Positions 45,022-52,404 are shown, counted from the stretch's first letter. The stretch: 64,000 bases of DNA from Pseudomonas chlororaphis subsp. aurantiaca (GCF_013466605.1 NZ_CP059162.1:4898001-4962000), one strand, 5' to 3'. Translations and numbers: made by a program. The notes: a model not told the origin generated them from the sequence alone.

Positions 45022-45049
45022 GGGTCTGAAAAGACCCACACGCTCTTTA
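45022..45049 (+). promoter_or_regulatory. boxB-boxA-like antitermination site
   Basis: A hairpin GGGTCT-GAAA-AGACCC (45022-45037, GNRA tetraloop) is followed three bases later by CGCTCTTTA (45041-45049), the exact boxA consensus bound by NusB/S10. The order hairpin then boxA is that of rRNA operon leaders rather than lambda nut. It starts about 19 nt into the PL transcript. Confidence 0.72.
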
Positions 45050-45278
45050 GCGACACCGCATCACCCATTGCCGGATCGACACCGGCGGAAACAGAAAGGT
45101 TTAGCGAGGTCGAGCCTCAATTCGACCCACGGGTAAAAGCGATCAGTGATCGTGCCTCGACCCGGCCGGAGCAGCCTAGATCCGTGCAGAAACAAGAGTG
45201 CAGTCGGGAAGAGCCGCGGACTGCTGAACAACTTGAAGGGCCCGTACCGCGCCAGTAGCGCCGAAGGGCAAGGAGATA

Positions 45279-45342
45279 GAGCCCTGCCTGATTCAGGGCT
45301 CCATCTGGTTTCACAAATGCCTCTCCTACCCCGGGAGGCATT
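45279..45342 (+). other. Two leader hairpins before the first PL gene
   Basis: GAGCCCTG / CAGGGCTC (45279-45301) and AATGCCTC / GAGGCATT (45316-45342), each perfect 8-bp stems, just upstream of the ribosome site of the 83-aa gene. No T tracts follow. Between boxA and here (45050-45278) I see no convincing gene. Confidence 0.55.
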
Positions 45343-45376
45343 CGGAAGCCAAACAACCGCCCTGGAGGGCAAGACG

Positions 45377-45628
45377 ATGGAAATTTCCTTGAACCATTAC
45401 CAGCTCAAGGCCTTGCTTGAAATGAGCGAGTCCAGCGGCGACCCAGAGTGTTACGACACAATCGTCATCGCACCAGGCAAGGAGAATGGGCATAGCGGCC
45501 CAGGGTTGTATGCCTGGTTCTACGAGTGCCCGGAGGAAGGTGCCAGCTTCATCGGCGAAGATGAAGATGACGACGCTCGAGCTTCGAAAATCGCCGAAGA
45601 ACGAGAAGCCAATGCCTCCGCTGAATAG
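45377..45628 (+). CDS. Small acidic early phage protein
   Basis: 83 aa (MEISLNHYQLKALLEMSESS), strongly acidic near the end (GEDEDDDARASKIAEE). GGAGG precedes ATG 45377. First gene under PL. Similar short acidic early proteins are common in Pseudomonas phages; no function recognised. Confidence 0.75.
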   Translation: MEISLNHYQLKALLEMSESSGDPECYDTIVIAPGKENGHSGPGLYAWFYECPEEGASFIGEDEDDDARASKIAEEREANASAE

Positions 45629-45741
45629 GCCAACCAGCGCCGCGTCAGCATGACGTTAACTGCCCTTATGCAGCGATGGTTGAGAACGTGGGTGGTCACG
45701 TTGAAAGCTGCCTTGAACCCACCCGATCACCTCGAAAGAGG

Positions 45742-45867
45742 CTGCATCGGAGTGTGATCTGGAAAGGTGACTCCATACCGGGCTCAGTTTGTCGCTGAGC
45801 TGAGGCCTTGAGCCGGAACAGAATGGGCGTCCTTGCGATGACAAGCGCAGATCACACCCCGATGCGG
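45742..45867 (+). ncRNA. Candidate structured RNA element
   Basis: 5' arm 45742-45761 pairs with 3' arm 45848-45867 over 20 positions (18 Watson-Crick, one G-U, one mismatch). Inside lie GCTCAG / CTGAGC (45782-45800) and CTTG / CAAG (45832-45845). It lies in a 737-bp stretch (45629-46365) with no convincing gene. Strand is taken from the PL transcript; the fold is symmetric enough that the other strand would also fold. Confidence 0.5.
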
Positions 45868-46173
45868 ACGAAACTGCGGCCTATAACCGCCCACCTGCAT
45901 CAAATCGCCTGACCGAGGGTGCACTTAAGTCGGGAGGAAATGGAGACGGCCGTGGAACTCGGCGCCGGAGACGTAACCGGCAACGCAGATGAATGCGCAG
46001 GCTGATGCGCAGCGACGCAGGCTCACGAGTGCGGCGCCGATGGGCGAAAGCTGGTCGGCTTGGTTGAACCTGACACTTCACACGCAAGCCGGAAATCAGC
46101 GCCGGCCATCTGCATCACCCATCCCAACTAGTGCAAAAGATGCACCAGTTCAACCAGAGCGGAGGATAAAGCC

Positions 46174-46227
46174 ATGAAGCGTTAAATGATCTGGCAGCAC
46201 GGCCCTCATGGCCCGGCTGTCACGTAA
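46174..46227 (+). other. Minigene and 13-codon leader ORF before terminator
   Basis: GGAGG then ATG AAG CGT TAA (46174-46185, Met-Lys-Arg), and at once ATG starting MIWQHGPHGPAVT with stop at 46225-46227. The terminator stem begins four bases later, so a ribosome ending there would cover its 5' arm. Alternatively the MKR start is a remnant of the similar start of the gene at 46892. Confidence 0.4.
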
Positions 46228-46231
46228 GGGG

Positions 46232-46260
46232 AAAAGCCCGGCGCGATTGCCGGGCTTTTT
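46232..46260 (+). terminator. Intrinsic terminator inside the early operon
   Basis: AAAAGCCCGGC, 6-nt loop, GCCGGGCTTTTT: 11-bp stem and T run, between the first PL gene and the rest of the early operon. Readthrough would need antitermination, compatible with the boxA site upstream. Confidence 0.9.
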
Positions 46261-46365
46261 ATTGCGAACCCAACAGAAAGCACTCCCTCCGCGCCCAACG
46301 GCAAACAGCGGCCACACCGAGTGCTTTCGATTGGATTTGAACCGTCACCCGACAAGGAAAAACCC

Positions 46366-46845
46366 ATGAACGCAGAACAGAGCATCCAGCCGCCAGCCAT
46401 TGGCGACATCTGGCCAGGTCAAGGCGGTATCTATGGCGGCCTTCGCCAATACCCCGAAGGTCTGTGTCACGTGATCTTCGCCGCCGAAGACGTTGGGCGA
46501 CACGCATACGGCGACTACGGCGTATCAACTAAAGCCACCAGCCGCACCGACGGCCGCGCCAACACTGCAATCCTGATCGCTCGCAAGGGCAAGCATCCTG
46601 CCGCCATCGCCGCGGTTGCTTACACCGCCGATGGGCACGCCGACTTCTACTTGCCAGCGATTGGCGAACTTCACCATGTATGGCAGTACGCGCCTGAGTC
46701 ATTCGCCACTAATTGGTACTACATCTCGTCTTCGCAGTACTCAGCCGACATCGCCTACTACATGGACTTCGGAGTTGGCTGGCTCTTCTACGGCGTCAAG
46801 CTCTACGAGCGCGTGGTGCGCCCTGTCCGCAGATTCCTTCAGTAA
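46366..46845 (+). CDS. DUF1566-like variable protein, paralog 1
   Basis: 159 aa. N-terminal part PAIGDIWPGQGGIYGGLR and DGRANTA; C-terminal lectin-like block SQYSADIAYYMDFGVGWLF ending ERVVRPVRRFLQ, like DUF1566 domains. It shares its last 40 or so residues with the products at 51211 and 51807, which differ at scattered surface-type positions. AAGGA precedes ATG 46366. No signal peptide, so a cytoplasmic or virion ligand-binding role is open. Confidence 0.78.
   Translation: MNAEQSIQPPAIGDIWPGQGGIYGGLRQYPEGLCHVIFAAEDVGRHAYGDYGVSTKATSRTDGRANTAILIARKGKHPAAIAAVAYTADGHADFYLPAIGELHHVWQYAPESFATNWYYISSSQYSADIAYYMDFGVGWLFYGVKLYERVVRPVRRFLQ
46735..46827 (+). repeat. Variable-region-like block VR1
   Basis: 31 codons aligned without gaps to 51574-51666 and 52278-52370. 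Fixed islands include CAGTACTCAGCC, GGCTGGCTC and a 3' GAGCGCGTGGTGCGCCCT; 13 codons vary, only at bases 1 and 2. Confidence 0.75.
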
Positions 46846-46891
46846 TTCATTTATTGCTTCTGATCTTAAGACTTCTATCGAGGTTTAAGCC

Positions 46892-47005
46892 ATGAAACGC
46901 AAGCCATCAAAGCCCCGCCCCAACGTCCACGACTGCGCCAAAGGCCGTATGCATGACGCACCGCGGAAAGTCGTTACCACTATGCCTGGCGGGTATATCG
47001 CCTGA
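46892..47005 (+). CDS. Small basic phage protein (37 aa)
   Basis: Starts MKRKPSKPRPNVHDCAKGRM. GAGG lies eight bases before ATG 46892. The sequence around its start resembles the MKR minigene at 46174. Unknown function. Confidence 0.55.
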   Translation: MKRKPSKPRPNVHDCAKGRMHDAPRKVVTTMPGGYIA

Positions 47006-47017
47006 TTGGAGATTGAG

Positions 47018-47230
47018 ATGAGCGAGTGGAGTTCTGTAAATAACCCGCCGCCACAAGCAGGTACCTACCTGCTCCTGCTTGGCGACCAAAGCATGGCCGT
47101 CGGTTACCTGGATGCCTGGCGTGAATGGTGGCCAAGTGGTGTCTATGCAACATACGACGGTTGCGGAACAGTTGCTTTCGACTCTAAGCCGACTCACTGG
47201 CAGCCACTCCCCGCCCCGCCCACCGAGTAA
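47018..47230 (+). CDS. DUF551-like small protein
   Basis: 70 aa with EWSSVNNPPPQAGTYLLLLG at the start and THWQPLPAPP at the end, the DUF551 pattern common in phage early operons. GGAG precedes ATG 47018. Function unknown. Confidence 0.75.
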   Translation: MSEWSSVNNPPPQAGTYLLLLGDQSMAVGYLDAWREWWPSGVYATYDGCGTVAFDSKPTHWQPLPAPPTE

Positions 47231-47250
47231 CCGCCACCCTGGAGGCGACC

Positions 47251-47625
47251 ATGAACACCGCGATGCAGATTTGCCAGGACCGGCACGACAACATGTTGCC
47301 ACCGGAGCCGATCGACCACGAAGAGCTAGTAGACGCTGAGGTCGAGCGGGTGCTGGCGATGGAATCCAAGGTGGTTCCGTTCTTCGACAAGCGCGCAACG
47401 ATGACGAAGCCGCATGTACCTGGCTTTGCGCTGAACGCCAGCGAGACCATGGCCCAGGCTGGCGGCCATGAGTGCTTCGAGGTGCAGCTGGTCCTGGCGG
47501 TCCTGGCCGGCAACTTCGAGCTGGCCCAGCGCATCGCGGAGAATAACTTCCGGGCGGTGTTGGTGGCTGAGGCCCGGCACATGGTCATGAAATCCATGGG
47601 GCTGATCGCCAAGGTGTACCCATGA
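47251..47625 (+). CDS. Conserved early phage protein, unknown
   Basis: 124 aa, helical (ELVDAEVERVLAMESKVVPF, GNFELAQRIAENNFRAVLVA). GGAGG precedes the ATG. It overlaps the next gene by 4 bp. I do not recognise a domain. Confidence 0.72.
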   Translation: MNTAMQICQDRHDNMLPPEPIDHEELVDAEVERVLAMESKVVPFFDKRATMTKPHVPGFALNASETMAQAGGHECFEVQLVLAVLAGNFELAQRIAENNFRAVLVAEARHMVMKSMGLIAKVYP

Positions 47626-47852
47626 GCCGCCAGCATCAGATTGCGATCGACATGATCGACGCCCGGTTCCTGGCCTTCGCCCGGGGTGAGTCCTCGGACA
47701 GCCTGCACGCCGAAACGTCCATGGCCATCGAAATGGCCTACTCCCTTGGCGCCATCAGCGACGCCGAACACCGCCACTACGTTGCGCGCCGCAAGCGGAT
47801 CATCGAGCGCGAGCACGACGAGTTCATGGCCAGAATGTCGAGGTCAGCATGA
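47622..47852 (+). CDS. Small helical early protein
   Basis: 76 aa, charged and helical (RHYVARRKRIIEREHDEFMA). Starts on the ATGA of the previous gene and ends on the ATGA of the next. Unknown. Confidence 0.7.
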   Translation: MSRQHQIAIDMIDARFLAFARGESSDSLHAETSMAIEMAYSLGAISDAEHRHYVARRKRIIEREHDEFMARMSRSA

Positions 47853-47983
47853 CGATCACCGCCCGAACCTGCAAAGAACTGACTGAAGCCCTGGCCCGCC
47901 GGGGCTTTTTTCTGGTCACCGACTTACCCCGGCCGCTGCGGATCGAGATCCGGCGCGGCATGCTGATAGCGAGGATGCCATGA
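47849..47983 (+). CDS. Small basic early protein (44 aa)
   Basis: MTITARTCKELTEALARRGF begins the product; Arg-rich. Coupled by ATGA overlaps at both ends, which is the main evidence that it is translated. Confidence 0.65.
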   Translation: MTITARTCKELTEALARRGFFLVTDLPRPLRIEIRRGMLIARMP

Positions 47984-48498
47984 ATATCGATTGGAGCAAG
48001 GCGCCGGAAGGCGTGACGGGTTTCCACCCTGATAAAAACGGTCACCTCGCGCACTGGGTAAAATTGGGGTCTAACGGCAATAATTGCTTCTGCGTGGTGG
48101 GTTTCGAATCCAGCGGATGGGTAAATTTACACAGCAGTAGAATTAGCGAAGATTACCGAGCAGAAATCATTAATGCGCCCGTAGCCTGGAACGGTGAGGG
48201 TCTGCCGCCGGTTGGGACGGTGTGTGAACGTAATTACGGTGGCGAATGGAAGAAGACCACCATTTGCGGTCATAGCCCAGACGGGCAATCGTGGGCCGCT
48301 TTCTACGATGACGACAAAGCCGGCTGGCTGAGCGTTTCAGGCTTCCGACCAATCCGCACGCCCGAGCAGATCGCGGCGGAAGAACGAAAGAAAATTGAGG
48401 ACGAGATCCAGGACATTTGCACTGATGCAGAAAACAGTGGGGTGCCCTACTTCGAGGCCCTGTACGACGCCGGCTACCGCAAGCAGGTGGCGCCATGA
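47980..48498 (+). CDS. Early phage protein with shared flanking modules, copy 1
   Basis: 172 aa. It has the string GLPPVGTVCE, later RPIRTPEQIAAEER, and ends AGYRKQVAP. The same three modules in the same order occur in the 126-aa product at 55561, with unrelated sequence between. Function unknown. Confidence 0.72.
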   Translation: MNIDWSKAPEGVTGFHPDKNGHLAHWVKLGSNGNNCFCVVGFESSGWVNLHSSRISEDYRAEIINAPVAWNGEGLPPVGTVCERNYGGEWKKTTICGHSPDGQSWAAFYDDDKAGWLSVSGFRPIRTPEQIAAEERKKIEDEIQDICTDAENSGVPYFEALYDAGYRKQVAP

Positions 48499-48671
48499 GC
48501 GGATCAGGAGCAGTGCTTAGAGCACAAGCCCTTGCCAAGCGGGCCTATAAGCTTCGCGCCGATGGCGTAAGCGTCCGGGAAACCGCCGAATTACTCGGCG
48601 CCCACAAAGGCCGAATCAGGACGCTCCAGATTCTGGGTGAACGCTTACTGAGCCTGGAGCCGAAACCATGA
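48495..48671 (+). CDS. Small HTH protein (58 aa)
   Basis: Homeodomain-like helix-turn-helix: AYKLRADGVSVRETAELLGA then HKGRIRTLQ, the Hin/resolvase-type recognition pattern. Overlaps both neighbours by ATGA. Probable DNA-binding regulator; targets unknown. Confidence 0.68.
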   Translation: MSGSGAVLRAQALAKRAYKLRADGVSVRETAELLGAHKGRIRTLQILGERLLSLEPKP

Positions 48672-48802
48672 CCTTACGCGAGTTCATCAACGTCACCGCT
48701 TGGCTTCTGTTCTGCGGTGCTGGAATCTGGGGGCTTTCCCAAGCCATCGAGCATCGGCCTGAGATTCCACAGGTTCCGCATTGTGCGGGGGTCGTCAAAT
48801 GA
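48668..48802 (+). CDS. Small membrane protein (44 aa)
   Basis: One hydrophobic segment (VTAWLLFCGAGIWGL) near the N-terminus, polar C-terminus. Coupled by ATGA at both ends. Unknown function. Confidence 0.62.
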   Translation: MTLREFINVTAWLLFCGAGIWGLSQAIEHRPEIPQVPHCAGVVK

Positions 48803-48915
48803 CCGCCCGCCAGCGCGCCCGCCGCCTCCTAATCTGGCGCGGCAGCTTCGCCCCTCTCGCCCTCTTCTCTTTCCTGATGCTGCTCAGCGCTCTTGCTGAT
48901 CGCGTTACTTCCTGA
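48799..48915 (+). CDS. Small membrane protein (38 aa)
   Basis: Basic start (MTARQRARRLLIWRGS) followed by a single hydrophobic segment (FAPLALFSFLMLLSALA). Starts on the previous stop. The next 180 bp before the annealing-protein gene hold no gene that I can see. Confidence 0.6.
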   Translation: MTARQRARRLLIWRGSFAPLALFSFLMLLSALADRVTS

Positions 48916-49066
48916 ACCAACGTACCCGAGCACGGCGGGCTGCCTAGCAGATAACCGTACCCTGAGTGGAGCGTAAGCCGGTAAGAGCGCGCAACCATCA
49001 CCGGCTGCCAGGGCGTGAATCGACCCTCCGTATCGCGTGACCTGGCTTCCCTTATTTCAACTGACG

Positions 49067-49084
49067 GCGCTCCGCATGGAGCGC
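49067..49084 (+). other. Hairpin abutting the annealing-protein ribosome site
   Basis: GCGCTCC-GCAT-GGAGCGC, 7-bp perfect stem, ending directly at the GGAG that serves the GTG start at 49096. It may limit translation of that gene. Confidence 0.5.
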
Positions 49085-49095
49085 GGAGAGTAATC

Positions 49096-49827
49096 GTGTC
49101 TAACAAAAACCTACGCATCTGGGATCAGGTCGAGAAGACCGACACCCGCTATACCAAAGACGCCAAGGTTGGTGGCCAGCAAATCACCAGCCTGAATGGC
49201 ACTGCGATGATCATGAAGGCGACCGAGGTGTTCGGGCCTGCTGGAATCGGTTTTGGTTGGAAAGTGCTAGAGGAGCGCTTCGACAAAGGCGCAGAGATGT
49301 TCAGCGGAGAAGGTGAAAAGCGCATCAGCCTTGGCCATGAACTGAACCATACCGTGAAGATTCAATTCTGGTTCAAACAAGATGGCGAACGCGGGGAGCT
49401 TGAGCAATATGGCTGCACGCCCTACCTCTACAAATCGAAGTACGGCACGACTACTGATGGCGAGGCGCCAAAAAAGTCTCTCACTGACGCCATCAAAAAA
49501 TCCCTGTCGATGCTTGGCTTCAGTGCTGACGTATTCCTTGGGCTGTTTGACGATCAGGAATACGTAAGCCAGTTGAAGGATGAACAACTCCTCGAACAGG
49601 CAGAAGACAAGGCCGCGGAAGAGGAACGCCAGAAGCAAGAGCGTCTCGATTACATCGCGTCAGTTATCAAATCGCTACGGGAAGCCCAATCAGCAAACGA
49701 GATGAAAAAGATCCACGACGTGGCTGTACGCAAGCTCGCAGCTCGGCGTGATGAGAAAGCCGTCACAAGGATTGTTCGAGAGTACGAAGAGCAGAAAACC
49801 CGTTTTGATGAGGAGAAGGCAGCATGA
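49096..49827 (+). CDS. Rad52-like single-strand annealing protein (candidate)
   Basis: 243 aa. TAMIMKATEVFGPAGIGFGWKV resembles the Rad52-type fold of phage annealing proteins and KKSLTDAIKKSLSMLGFSADV resembles the Rad52 C-terminal helix. A coiled, charged C-terminal tail follows. I chose GTG 49096 with GGAG upstream; an open frame reaches 49015 without a ribosome site. It is followed immediately by Gp157, a frequent partner. Fold call is by eye. Confidence 0.65.
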   Translation: MSNKNLRIWDQVEKTDTRYTKDAKVGGQQITSLNGTAMIMKATEVFGPAGIGFGWKVLEERFDKGAEMFSGEGEKRISLGHELNHTVKIQFWFKQDGERGELEQYGCTPYLYKSKYGTTTDGEAPKKSLTDAIKKSLSMLGFSADVFLGLFDDQEYVSQLKDEQLLEQAEDKAAEEERQKQERLDYIASVIKSLREAQSANEMKKIHDVAVRKLAARRDEKAVTRIVREYEEQKTRFDEEKAA

Positions 49828-50321
49828 GTGCTCTCTACACAATTACTGAACAGTTCAAGCAACTGGCAGTCCTGGCCGAGACTGCCGACGAGGATCTGGC
49901 TATAGCCCTACGCGACACCATGGAGGGGATCGAGGGAGAGTTTCAGGAGAAGGGCCAAGCAATCGCCATGGTGACTCTGAACCTTGATGGCGACCTGGAG
50001 GCGATTCAATCGCAGATCGACAGGCTTACAGAGCGTAAACGGGTTATCACCAATCGCCGCGAGAGCCTAAAGGAATACCTGCGACAGAACATGGAAGCAT
50101 CAGGGATAACCAAGATTGCACACCCCCTATTCACCATCACCTGCGGCAAGGGCAAGCCGATCGTAGTGATTGATGACGAGAAGGCTATTCCTGACGAGTT
50201 TATGAGGACCTCTGTATCCAGCATCCCGGATAAAGCGCAGATCGCTAAGGCCATCAAGGAAGGGTCAGACGTTCCTGGTGCTCACACAGAGATCGGAAAA
50301 AGCTCTATCAGTATCAAGTGA
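49824..50321 (+). CDS. Siphovirus Gp157 family protein
   Basis: 165 aa. RESLKEYLRQNMEASGITKI followed by FTITCGKGKPIVVIDDEKAIPDEF is the Gp157 signature. In Streptococcus phages the family was tied to phage resistance; elsewhere it travels with recombinases, as here. Starts on the ATGA of the annealing-protein gene. Confidence 0.85.
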   Translation: MSALYTITEQFKQLAVLAETADEDLAIALRDTMEGIEGEFQEKGQAIAMVTLNLDGDLEAIQSQIDRLTERKRVITNRRESLKEYLRQNMEASGITKIAHPLFTITCGKGKPIVVIDDEKAIPDEFMRTSVSSIPDKAQIAKAIKEGSDVPGAHTEIGKSSISIK

Positions 50322-50328
50322 GGCAGCC

Positions 50329-50835
50329 ATGATCAGTCATGAACTCAGCATGATCCAGCTGAACGCGCCAAGAAGCGCAGAGCTGGCCAGCCATATAGAA
50401 GCGTTCTTGAGTGTCGGAGGGACTATTCAGGAACTGCCAGGATTCCAGAGGACCAAGGACCGGCCTCCATGCACATATCCGCCCGACTTCTCAACACAGA
50501 AAAACATGAACGCAAAAGAAGGCCGGATATCCAGGGTGCGCAGCATGGCTAAAACCATGACAGCCCAGGAGATCTGCGATGCGGAAGGTCTTAGTCGCGG
50601 CGAGCTTCGAGGCCTTCAGAAGCGATATGGATTCACCTGCAAGAGCGTAGATAGGACCGGTAAAGCGCCGCCGAACAAGATGAAGCCAGAGGAAGAAGCA
50701 ATCATCCTCACCAAAATCCATGAGGCTGCAGCAGAAGGTCTTAGCCAACGAGCATGCTGCGCCAAGCATGGATTCAGCGACACAGTCCTAAGGCGCCTTG
50801 AACGCGATTATGGATTCACCTACCCGCGCCACTAA
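50329..50835 (+). CDS. Early protein with two HTH-like repeats
   Basis: 168 aa. Two copies of a recognisable module: TAQEICDAEGLSRGELRGLQKRYGFTC and SQRACCAKHGFSDTVLRRLERDYGFTY. Each looks like a small homeodomain-like unit. GAGG precedes ATG 50329. Probably DNA-binding; otherwise unknown. Confidence 0.7.
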   Translation: MISHELSMIQLNAPRSAELASHIEAFLSVGGTIQELPGFQRTKDRPPCTYPPDFSTQKNMNAKEGRISRVRSMAKTMTAQEICDAEGLSRGELRGLQKRYGFTCKSVDRTGKAPPNKMKPEEEAIILTKIHEAAAEGLSQRACCAKHGFSDTVLRRLERDYGFTYPRH

Positions 50836-50868
50836 AGCCACATCAACTTCACATCTGTGGAGGCTCAC

Positions 50869-51150
50869 ATGATGCCGCGCAAGTTCTGCGACGAAGATAT
50901 CGATAAGGCTATGGAGCTGCGTAGACGCGGCGAGAAGTGGGTAGTGATTGAGGCGTTACTTGGCGAAGGAATCCAAGGCGCCTGCGATAGGCGTAGACGG
51001 CTGATGACGGCTGATGACGAAACGAAGCGCGAAGTCTTTGCTGCGAAGATTTGGCGCGAGCAGAAAATTGCCACACCCTGGATATCCGGCGCGTCCCACT
51101 TCGCGGACATGGATGTCCAGCTGCAATGGCAGGCATTCCAGAACCAATAA
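50869..51150 (+). CDS. Early phage protein, HTH-like
   Basis: 93 aa (MMPRKFCDEDIDKAMELRRR, EKWVVIEALLGEGIQGACDR). The first half resembles a homeodomain-like HTH. GGAGG five bases before ATG 50869. Unknown role. Confidence 0.68.
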   Translation: MMPRKFCDEDIDKAMELRRRGEKWVVIEALLGEGIQGACDRRRRLMTADDETKREVFAAKIWREQKIATPWISGASHFADMDVQLQWQAFQNQ

Positions 51151-51210
51151 ACACCCTACCCCACGCTGCGCATCCGGTTCCGGAGGGCGGCGCACACCTG
51201 GAGAAACACC

Positions 51211-51687
51211 ATGACCCAAGCTGCACAGCAAACCATCGACGCGGCTGAACTCCCTGAGCGCGGCCAACCACTCGCCGGCGGCATCTTCGTTACCCGCTAC
51301 TGGCTCAACGGTGAAGAGCGCGCCCTGGTGCTGCTCGACGACGAGCTGAACGGCGCCTGGGGCGAATACGGCGTGAAGATCCCCGGGGCGGACAGCTACA
51401 GCGACGGCGAGGCCAACACTCGGGCACTGGCTGAGGCCGGCAGCGAGATCGCTATCAAGGCACTGGAACTGGATGCGCATATCCCTTCCTGCCTTGAAGG
51501 CCAGCTGGTTATGGCAGCCAAGGCTGATGGCCTGGTGACCCTGCGCGAGGATCGCTTCCACTGGCTGAGCACGCAGTACTCAGCCGACCACGCCTACGAC
51601 CTGGACTTCGAAGATGGCTGGCTCTACGACGACGGCAAGGACGGCGAGCGCGTGGTGCGCCCTGTCCGCAGCCTTCCAATTCGCTAA
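51211..51687 (+). CDS. DUF1566-like variable protein, paralog 2
   Basis: 158 aa. The N-terminal two thirds differs from the other two paralogs apart from the short motif DGEANT; the C-terminal block is STQYSADHAYDLDFEDGWLY and ends GERVVRPVRSLPIR. TGGAG precedes ATG 51211. Function unknown; the variable block looks like a ligand-binding surface. Confidence 0.78.
   Translation: MTQAAQQTIDAAELPERGQPLAGGIFVTRYWLNGEERALVLLDDELNGAWGEYGVKIPGADSYSDGEANTRALAEAGSEIAIKALELDAHIPSCLEGQLVMAAKADGLVTLREDRFHWLSTQYSADHAYDLDFEDGWLYDDGKDGERVVRPVRSLPIR
51574..51666 (+). repeat. Variable-region-like block VR2
   Basis: Second copy of the 31-codon block; many variable positions read GAC or GGC here. The 3' conserved stretch GAGCGCGTGGTGCGCCCT is identical in all three. 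Confidence 0.75.
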
Positions 51688-51709
51688 TTCACCCCTTCAT
51701 TCCTTCTCT

Positions 51710-51780
51710 TGCAGGCGATTCCGGGTTCGTCAGGACGACGATCAGACCAGAAGCGAGCCGGGAAGCGCCGGCCGCCTGCA
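51710..51780 (+). repeat. Inverted repeat before paralog 3
   Basis: TGCAGGCG (51710-51717) and CGCCTGCA (51773-51780) pair perfectly, with further imperfect pairing inside. It fills the gap between paralogs 2 and 3 and ends 27 bases before ATG 51807. Confidence 0.5.
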
Positions 51781-51806
51781 CCCTATTCCGCTCACAGGAG
51801 CATCCC

Positions 51807-52394
51807 ATGCAAATGATCACCGTAAGTCACGGCGAGACCATGCTGACCACTCCGGACGCTGCCCTTGCACTGCAGGTGCTGGCCGGGCTTAGCGCTTCCG
51901 AAAAGCCGGCCGCGGCACCATCTGGCATCCCAGCAATCGGCGAATACTGGCCGGGTGAAGGCGGCGTCAACGGTGGCCTGTTCCCTGGCGGCGACAAGCC
52001 CTACTACCTGATTGTCCCTATTGGCGCCGACGCCGAGAAGGAACTCCAGTGGGGTGGCTACGGCGATGAGCTCGATGGCGCTAATAGCCCGAATGACGGA
52101 CTGGCAAACACTGCGGAGCTGGTAGGAGCTGACGACAATTACCCGGCCGCGCAGTTCTGTGCCGCCTTCGAGCGTGACGGGAAAAAGGACTTCTACCTGA
52201 TGGCCCGCCGTGAGGCGCAGTTCCTGGAAATCACTGTTCCGGATATGTTCAGCAAGCGCTGGCACTGGACCAGTACGCAGTACTCAGCCTACAGCGCCTA
52301 CCGCGTGGGCTTCGGAGATGGCTGGCTCGGCCTCAACGTCAAGGACAGCGAGCGCGTGGTGCGCCCTGTTAGACGAATATTAATTACCGAATAA
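51807..52394 (+). CDS. DUF1566-like variable protein, paralog 3
   Basis: 195 aa. Shares PAIGEYWPGEGGVNGGL, DGLANTA and DFYL with paralog 1, and ends with STQYSAYSAYRVGFGDGWLG then ERVVRPVRRILITE. It is followed at 11 bp by an HNH endonuclease gene. AGGAG precedes ATG 51807. Confidence 0.78.
   Translation: MQMITVSHGETMLTTPDAALALQVLAGLSASEKPAAAPSGIPAIGEYWPGEGGVNGGLFPGGDKPYYLIVPIGADAEKELQWGGYGDELDGANSPNDGLANTAELVGADDNYPAAQFCAAFERDGKKDFYLMARREAQFLEITVPDMFSKRWHWTSTQYSAYSAYRVGFGDGWLGLNVKDSERVVRPVRRILITE
52278..52370 (+). repeat. Variable-region-like block VR3
   Basis: Third copy of the 31-codon block. Only its final codon (GTT versus GTC) differs at a third base from the others. Confidence 0.75.
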
Positions 52395-52404
52395 GGGTTG
52401 AAGA

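Noticed and set aside
44920-45258. 112-codon plus-strand ORF over the PL region
   Set aside because: It begins inside the repressor terminator and runs over operators, promoter and boxA; no ribosome site or domain.
45656-46177. Several 60-70-codon ORFs on both strands in the leader
   Set aside because: No ribosome sites, no conserved-looking composition, and the region folds strongly, so non-coding is more likely.
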